In this document: in pieces, positions 61,243 through 64,000 of the stretch
Position numbering within the stretch: the stretch's first letter is position 1
Layout of the letters: each line of letters starts with the position of its first letter
Assembly (NCBI RefSeq): GCF_002287375.1
Contig: NZ_NPOA01000001.1
Location: 1-64,000, forward strand
Reading direction: 5' to 3'
Length of the DNA stretch: 64,000 bases
Origin: Virgibacillus profundi
GTDB taxonomy: Bacteria > Bacillota > Bacilli > Bacillales > Amphibacillaceae
The notes under the pieces: model-generated
The model's database searches: none
Told to the model about the DNA's origin: nothing
Seen by the model: only the letters and a program-made list of their open reading frames with translations
Position numbers and translations under genes: made by a program

Positions 61243-62121
61243 ATGATCGTCATAGAAAATAACTCACTCAAAGTAACTATCGCACAAGACGACGCAGAAG
61301 TACGGGAAGTAATCCATAAACAAAATGAAATTAGCTACATGTGGACTGGGGATAGTGCATACTGGGGACGTGTGTCTCCTGTTTTATTTCCGATTGTAGG
61401 TCGGTTAAAAGAAGATCAATACCAGGTCAAAGGAGAATCCTACAGCATGTCGCAGCATGGTTTTCTGCGTGATGTTACATTTGAAGTGGATAAACAGGAA
61501 AAAGACTCTGCTAGTTTTACATTTCAATCCGCTTGCCGCTTCACCGACATTTACCCTTATGAATTCAAAGCAACCATTCACTATAAGTTAAAAGAGGATT
61601 CACTCCTTGTTCAATGGGAAATAACAAATGAAAATAAGGGCGACATGTATTTTTCCATCGGTGCACATCCTGCGTTCAGGATTCCTTTGCTGGAAGAGGA
61701 AAACCTGGAAGATTATCATGTAAAACTGGTTCCTGCTGAAAATAAAAATGTGCTTGAATATGGAATAAAAGACTCGCTTATTCATAAAAAAGGAACTGCT
61801 CATGATTACGAGAGGATTCCACTCCAGGCGTCTCTTTTTGAAAATGATGCACTCATTTACAGCAATATTGATCGAGTGACATTAGAATCTAGCAAATCGA
61901 ATCGTGGTATTGAAGTTACATTAAAAGATTTTCCATTTGTGGGGATCTGGTCGAAATATGATGAGCAGAATGGGACGATTGCTCCGTTCGTTTGCATTGA
62001 GCCCTGGCATGGGATTGCGGATATGCATGATACAAGTGGTAATTTAAAGGATAAATTCGGAATCAACAAGCTTGGGGCTGGTGAAATATTTCAAGCGGAG
62101 TATGGGATGAGGTTTAAATAA
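61243..62121 (+). CDS. Aldose 1-epimerase family protein (LacX-like)
   Basis: This 292-aa protein is of the galactose-mutarotase fold. It has WGRVSPVLFPIVGRLKEDQY near residue 47 and the SMSQHGFLRDVTFEV histidine. FSIGAHPAFRIPL carries the second His, and FVCIEPWHGIADM carries the catalytic Glu. It interconverts alpha and beta anomers of a sugar. GGAGG precedes the ATG. It is divergent from the oxidoreductase gene. Confidence 0.9.
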   Translation: MIVIENNSLKVTIAQDDAEVREVIHKQNEISYMWTGDSAYWGRVSPVLFPIVGRLKEDQYQVKGESYSMSQHGFLRDVTFEVDKQEKDSASFTFQSACRFTDIYPYEFKATIHYKLKEDSLLVQWEITNENKGDMYFSIGAHPAFRIPLLEEENLEDYHVKLVPAENKNVLEYGIKDSLIHKKGTAHDYERIPLQASLFENDALIYSNIDRVTLESSKSNRGIEVTLKDFPFVGIWSKYDEQNGTIAPFVCIEPWHGIADMHDTSGNLKDKFGINKLGAGEIFQAEYGMRFK

Positions 62122-62184
62122 TTGAGTCACTTGTGAAGCTGATGCAAATTAGGGATAAAGTTAGTCAAAATGATGATCTACACA

Positions 62185-62213
62185 TTGACAGTATAATAAA
62201 TAAAAATTATACT
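62185..62213 (+). promoter_or_regulatory. Strong promoter of the antitoxin RNA
   Basis: TTGACA (62185-62190) and TATACT (62208-62213) are separated by 17 nt, close to the sigma-A consensus. No plus-strand coding frame follows; transcription would start near 62220 and yield the RNA described at 62220-62357. Confidence 0.85.
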
Positions 62214-62219
62214 ATACTT

Positions 62220-62357
62220 AGAATAAGGTGCCAGGTAGCGCTAACTACCCGAACACCGGCAACTACAGACCGCATTAAGAGCGGTTGACCAATAGTACTT
62301 TTGTTAAGACTGAAAGAAGTAATCGCTGACCATGGTCTGGGGCGGTTACTTCTTTTT
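62220..62357 (+). ncRNA. Predicted RatA-like antisense antitoxin RNA
   Basis: This is a non-coding stretch of about 137 nt driven by the promoter above. It contains small hairpins (GGTAG/CTACC near 62232, ACCGC/GCGGT near 62269). It ends in a terminator at 62313-62357, where AAAGAAGTAATCGC pairs with GCGGTTACTTCTTT and an inner GACC/GGTC stem. It is convergent with and overlaps the 3' end of the toxin gene, as in the txpA/ratA type I system. Exact ends are inferred. Confidence 0.7.
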
Positions 62358-62453
62358 GTTGAGGTAGACGACAATAGTCACAATTAGTGTAAGCATCGCA
62401 ATTTGTAATAAACCAAATTGTGCTAGCAAACTGAATACTTCAAATGTCGTCAT
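62346..62453 (-). CDS. Small hydrophobic type I toxin (holin-like, TxpA-like)
   Basis: This 35-aa peptide begins MTTFEVFSLLAQFGLLQIAM, has one membrane helix (LLQIAMLTLIVTIVVYL) and ends in Lys residues (NKKK). That layout is the hallmark of the holin-like toxin family in bacilli. GGGGAGGTGG lies just before the ATG at 62453. The stop codon lies inside the terminator stem of the convergent antitoxin RNA. It would damage the membrane when free of the antisense RNA. A minus-strand extended -10 (TATGCTAAAAT) lies about 85 nt upstream. Confidence 0.8.
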   Translation of the reverse strand: MTTFEVFSLLAQFGLLQIAMLTLIVTIVVYLNKKK

Positions 62454-62596
62454 CCTACCACCTCCCCTCTTAAGAGAGAGAACTAAGAAAAAGAGATGGC
62501 CAACCGCCCACAATACCTATGTAGTTGTTGATTTTATTTTAGCATATAAGCTGGTAGATTAGTAGCAAACATAGGAATATCTGTTCGAATATTAAA

Positions 62597-63235
62597 CTAA
62601 ACTTTTCCCAACTCTCTATCCAACAAATTCTTCGCTTCTTTCAACCAACTCATCGCCATCAGCATATTGCCGCCTGAGTTCATATGCACACCATCTGTCG
62701 TAAGTTTATATTCATTAGCTGTTTGCAAATAATCAATAAACGCCTTATGTGTTGGTACAACAATAGTCTGGAATTCTTTTGCTAATCTTTGGACAATATT
62801 TACATAGGGAATGAGCTTTGTATTCCCTTCCGAATGGATATTTTCTTCAATCACAGTTGGCTCCATCAGTATAATCGTTGCATTCGTTTTTGCTTTTACC
62901 TCTGACAGAAGGTCATGATAAACTTGTTCAAATTGTTCGGGGTAAACCTGTTCCATCTCTTTACGATCCAATTGCCTCCATACATCATTAATCCCAATCG
63001 ATACTGAAACAATATCTGGATTTAATGCAATAACATCCGTCTCCCATCTGGAAGCTAAATCTGTTATTCGATTGCCGCCGACACCTTGATTTACGATAGT
63101 TAAATGTTTAGCGGGATATGTGATTTTTAGATAATCGTGTAAAATCCGTACATACCCAATACCAATTTTTTCTGGATCTTCTTTCCTGCCCGATTCTGTA
63201 ATGCTGTCTCCGATAAATATAATTCGTTTGGACAT
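62597..63235 (-). CDS. SGNH/GDSL-type hydrolase
   Basis: This 212-aa esterase-like enzyme has the nucleophile block IIFIGDSITESGRK at residue 10 or so. The Gly block NQGVGGNRITDL, the Asn block SIGINDVWRQL and the His block DGVHMNSGGN follow. It has no signal peptide, so it acts in the cytoplasm, probably removing acetyl groups from sugars. GGAGGG precedes the ATG. Confidence 0.92.
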   Translation of the reverse strand: MSKRIIFIGDSITESGRKEDPEKIGIGYVRILHDYLKITYPAKHLTIVNQGVGGNRITDLASRWETDVIALNPDIVSVSIGINDVWRQLDRKEMEQVYPEQFEQVYHDLLSEVKAKTNATIILMEPTVIEENIHSEGNTKLIPYVNIVQRLAKEFQTIVVPTHKAFIDYLQTANEYKLTTDGVHMNSGGNMLMAMSWLKEAKNLLDRELGKV

Positions 63236-63383
63236 TCTTTTTCCCTCCTATCTGTTTGTAAGCAATTATCGTGGTAGTTTTGTAGTTGGGCAAGTTCTGC
63301 TTCTTATTGAATTAGAAATAGCCCTTTGCATAGAGTAAGAATCAACCTGGTTACTCCAAATACCTCGATAAATTACTAAACCA

Positions 63384-63418
63384 AAATCCCTGGCACTGTA
63401 GTATTAAACCAGGGATTT
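63384..63418. terminator. Hairpin after the SDR gene
   Basis: AAATCCCTGG (63384-63393) pairs with CCAGGGATTT (63409-63418). It lies some 54 nt past the SDR stop at 63472. The T run is weak on the minus strand. Confidence 0.65.
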
Positions 63419-63471
63419 CCGTTACTATGTAGTAAAGAGCTAATACTTTCTCCTTCACTTACAATTACGCT

Positions 63472-64000
63472 TCACCTCAACAAAGACTCTGCACCATCAA
63501 TATATAGTTCTGTGCCAGTAATATGGCTTGATTCATCTGAGGCTAAAAAATGAATTAAATCTGCTACCTGCTCTGGACTGCCGGCACCATGCTCGAGAGG
63601 CTGGTTTCCTTCTGGGTATTCGATAGGAATTTCAACTTTATTCAGATTATTTTGATCTGAAAAGGTGTTTTCGCCAATATTCGTCTTTATCGCTCCTGGA
63701 CAGATGATATTAACTCTAATCTGGTACTCTGCCAATTCCAAGGCTGCCATTTTTCCAAAAGCCATTTGGCCGGCTTTTGAGGAACTGTATGCAGACATTC
63801 CGAAACCGGAGAAGGTCCTATTTCCATTGATAGAACTTGTTATTACAATGCTTCCACCATGATTTTTCATATGAGGTATAGCAAATTTCACAGTAAGAAA
63901 CGTGCTCTTTAGATTAGTCGTTAATGTTTGATCCCAGTCATCAGCTGTAAGATCCTCAATTGGGGCAACACGCCCGTTTATTCCTGCATTTGCAAAAACA
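63472..64000 (-). CDS. SDR-family oxidoreductase (5' part outside the window)
   Basis: This is the C-terminal 175 or so residues of a short-chain dehydrogenase. The frame stays open to the window edge and shows VFANAGINGRVAPIEDL (the NAG motif), so the true start lies beyond 64000. The catalytic YSSSKAG follows IVITSSINGNR. The family's NICPGAIKTNIGE motif and the C-terminal ITGTELYIDGAESL segment are present. The substrate is unknown; 3-ketoacyl reductase-like or glucose dehydrogenase-like enzymes share these motifs. Confidence 0.9.
   Translation of the reverse strand, partial: VFANAGINGRVAPIEDLTADDWDQTLTTNLKSTFLTVKFAIPHMKNHGGSIVITSSINGNRTFSGFGMSAYSSSKAGQMAFGKMAALELAEYQIRVNIICPGAIKTNIGENTFSDQNNLNKVEIPIEYPEGNQPLEHGAGSPEQVADLIHFLASDESSHITGTELYIDGAESLLR

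Overview
The window looks like a chromosomal segment of a low-GC, spore-forming-type Bacillaceae, probably a halotolerant or alkaliphilic genus close to Oceanobacillus or Virgibacillus. The basis is AT-rich DNA, strong AGGAGG ribosome binding sites, a YwqCDE-type tyrosine kinase system, a licBCAH-R locus in Bacillus order, and a TxpA/RatA-like type I toxin locus. The genus is an inference; the window carries no rRNA or tRNA.

Region 1 (about 0.7-28.4 kb, almost all on the minus strand) is a capsule or exopolysaccharide locus. Read from 28.3 kb downward it runs: kinase adaptor, tyrosine kinase, PHP phosphatase, two orphan LuxR-type regulators, UDP-sugar dehydratase, galU, initiating sugar transferase, reductase, GT4, acetyltransferase, GT2, UDP-glucose dehydrogenase plus UDP-glucuronate epimerase, GT2, EpsG-type polymerase, flippase, CapA-like protein and TupA-like ATP-grasp. 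A TAXI-type TRAP transporter follows, then a complete IS66 element (3330-5791, 8-bp target duplication), then a second copy of the ugd-epimerase pair. The gene content predicts a uronic-acid-rich polymer that may carry amino acids. The end of a second IS66 copy lies at the window start.

Region 2 (28.6-41.1 kb) holds a secreted LysM-NlpC/P60 peptidoglycan hydrolase. It also holds a GntR-controlled catabolic operon with TctABC, an SLC13 permease, a PIG-L/GalB-like hydratase, a GalC-like aldolase and a DUF1932 dehydrogenase. A YeiH-like transporter in this region shares a 17-bp operator motif with that operon. A MATE-like transporter follows.

Region 3 (41.1-44.1 kb) holds a PD-(D/E)XK Rpn-family nuclease gene with an internal ribosome binding site and start. 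Two stand-alone copies of only its C-terminal part lie beside it, then a NERD protein.

Region 4 (44.8-52.7 kb) is nucleoside and pseudouridine salvage: rbsK, ribonucleoside hydrolase, nupC, psuG, psuK, a DMT permease and an HTH-PfkB kinase. Region 5 (53.2-63 kb) holds a heptad coiled-coil protein, licR, licHACB, sugar enzymes, a type I toxin-antitoxin locus, an SGNH hydrolase and a truncated SDR.

The most unusual signal is a family of nine intergenic arrays between 29.9 and 59.9 kb. Each has 1-7 copies of GTTGAGAG followed by 1-7 copies of the reverse complement CTCTCAAC. Neighbouring boxes are 20-21 bp apart (two helical turns). The two central opposed boxes are 31 bp apart (three turns) in eight of nine arrays. 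I count about 80 boxes. None occurs in the capsule locus or in the catabolic operon. I do not recognise the family as a described element; helically phased binding sites or a large structured transcript are the two main readings.
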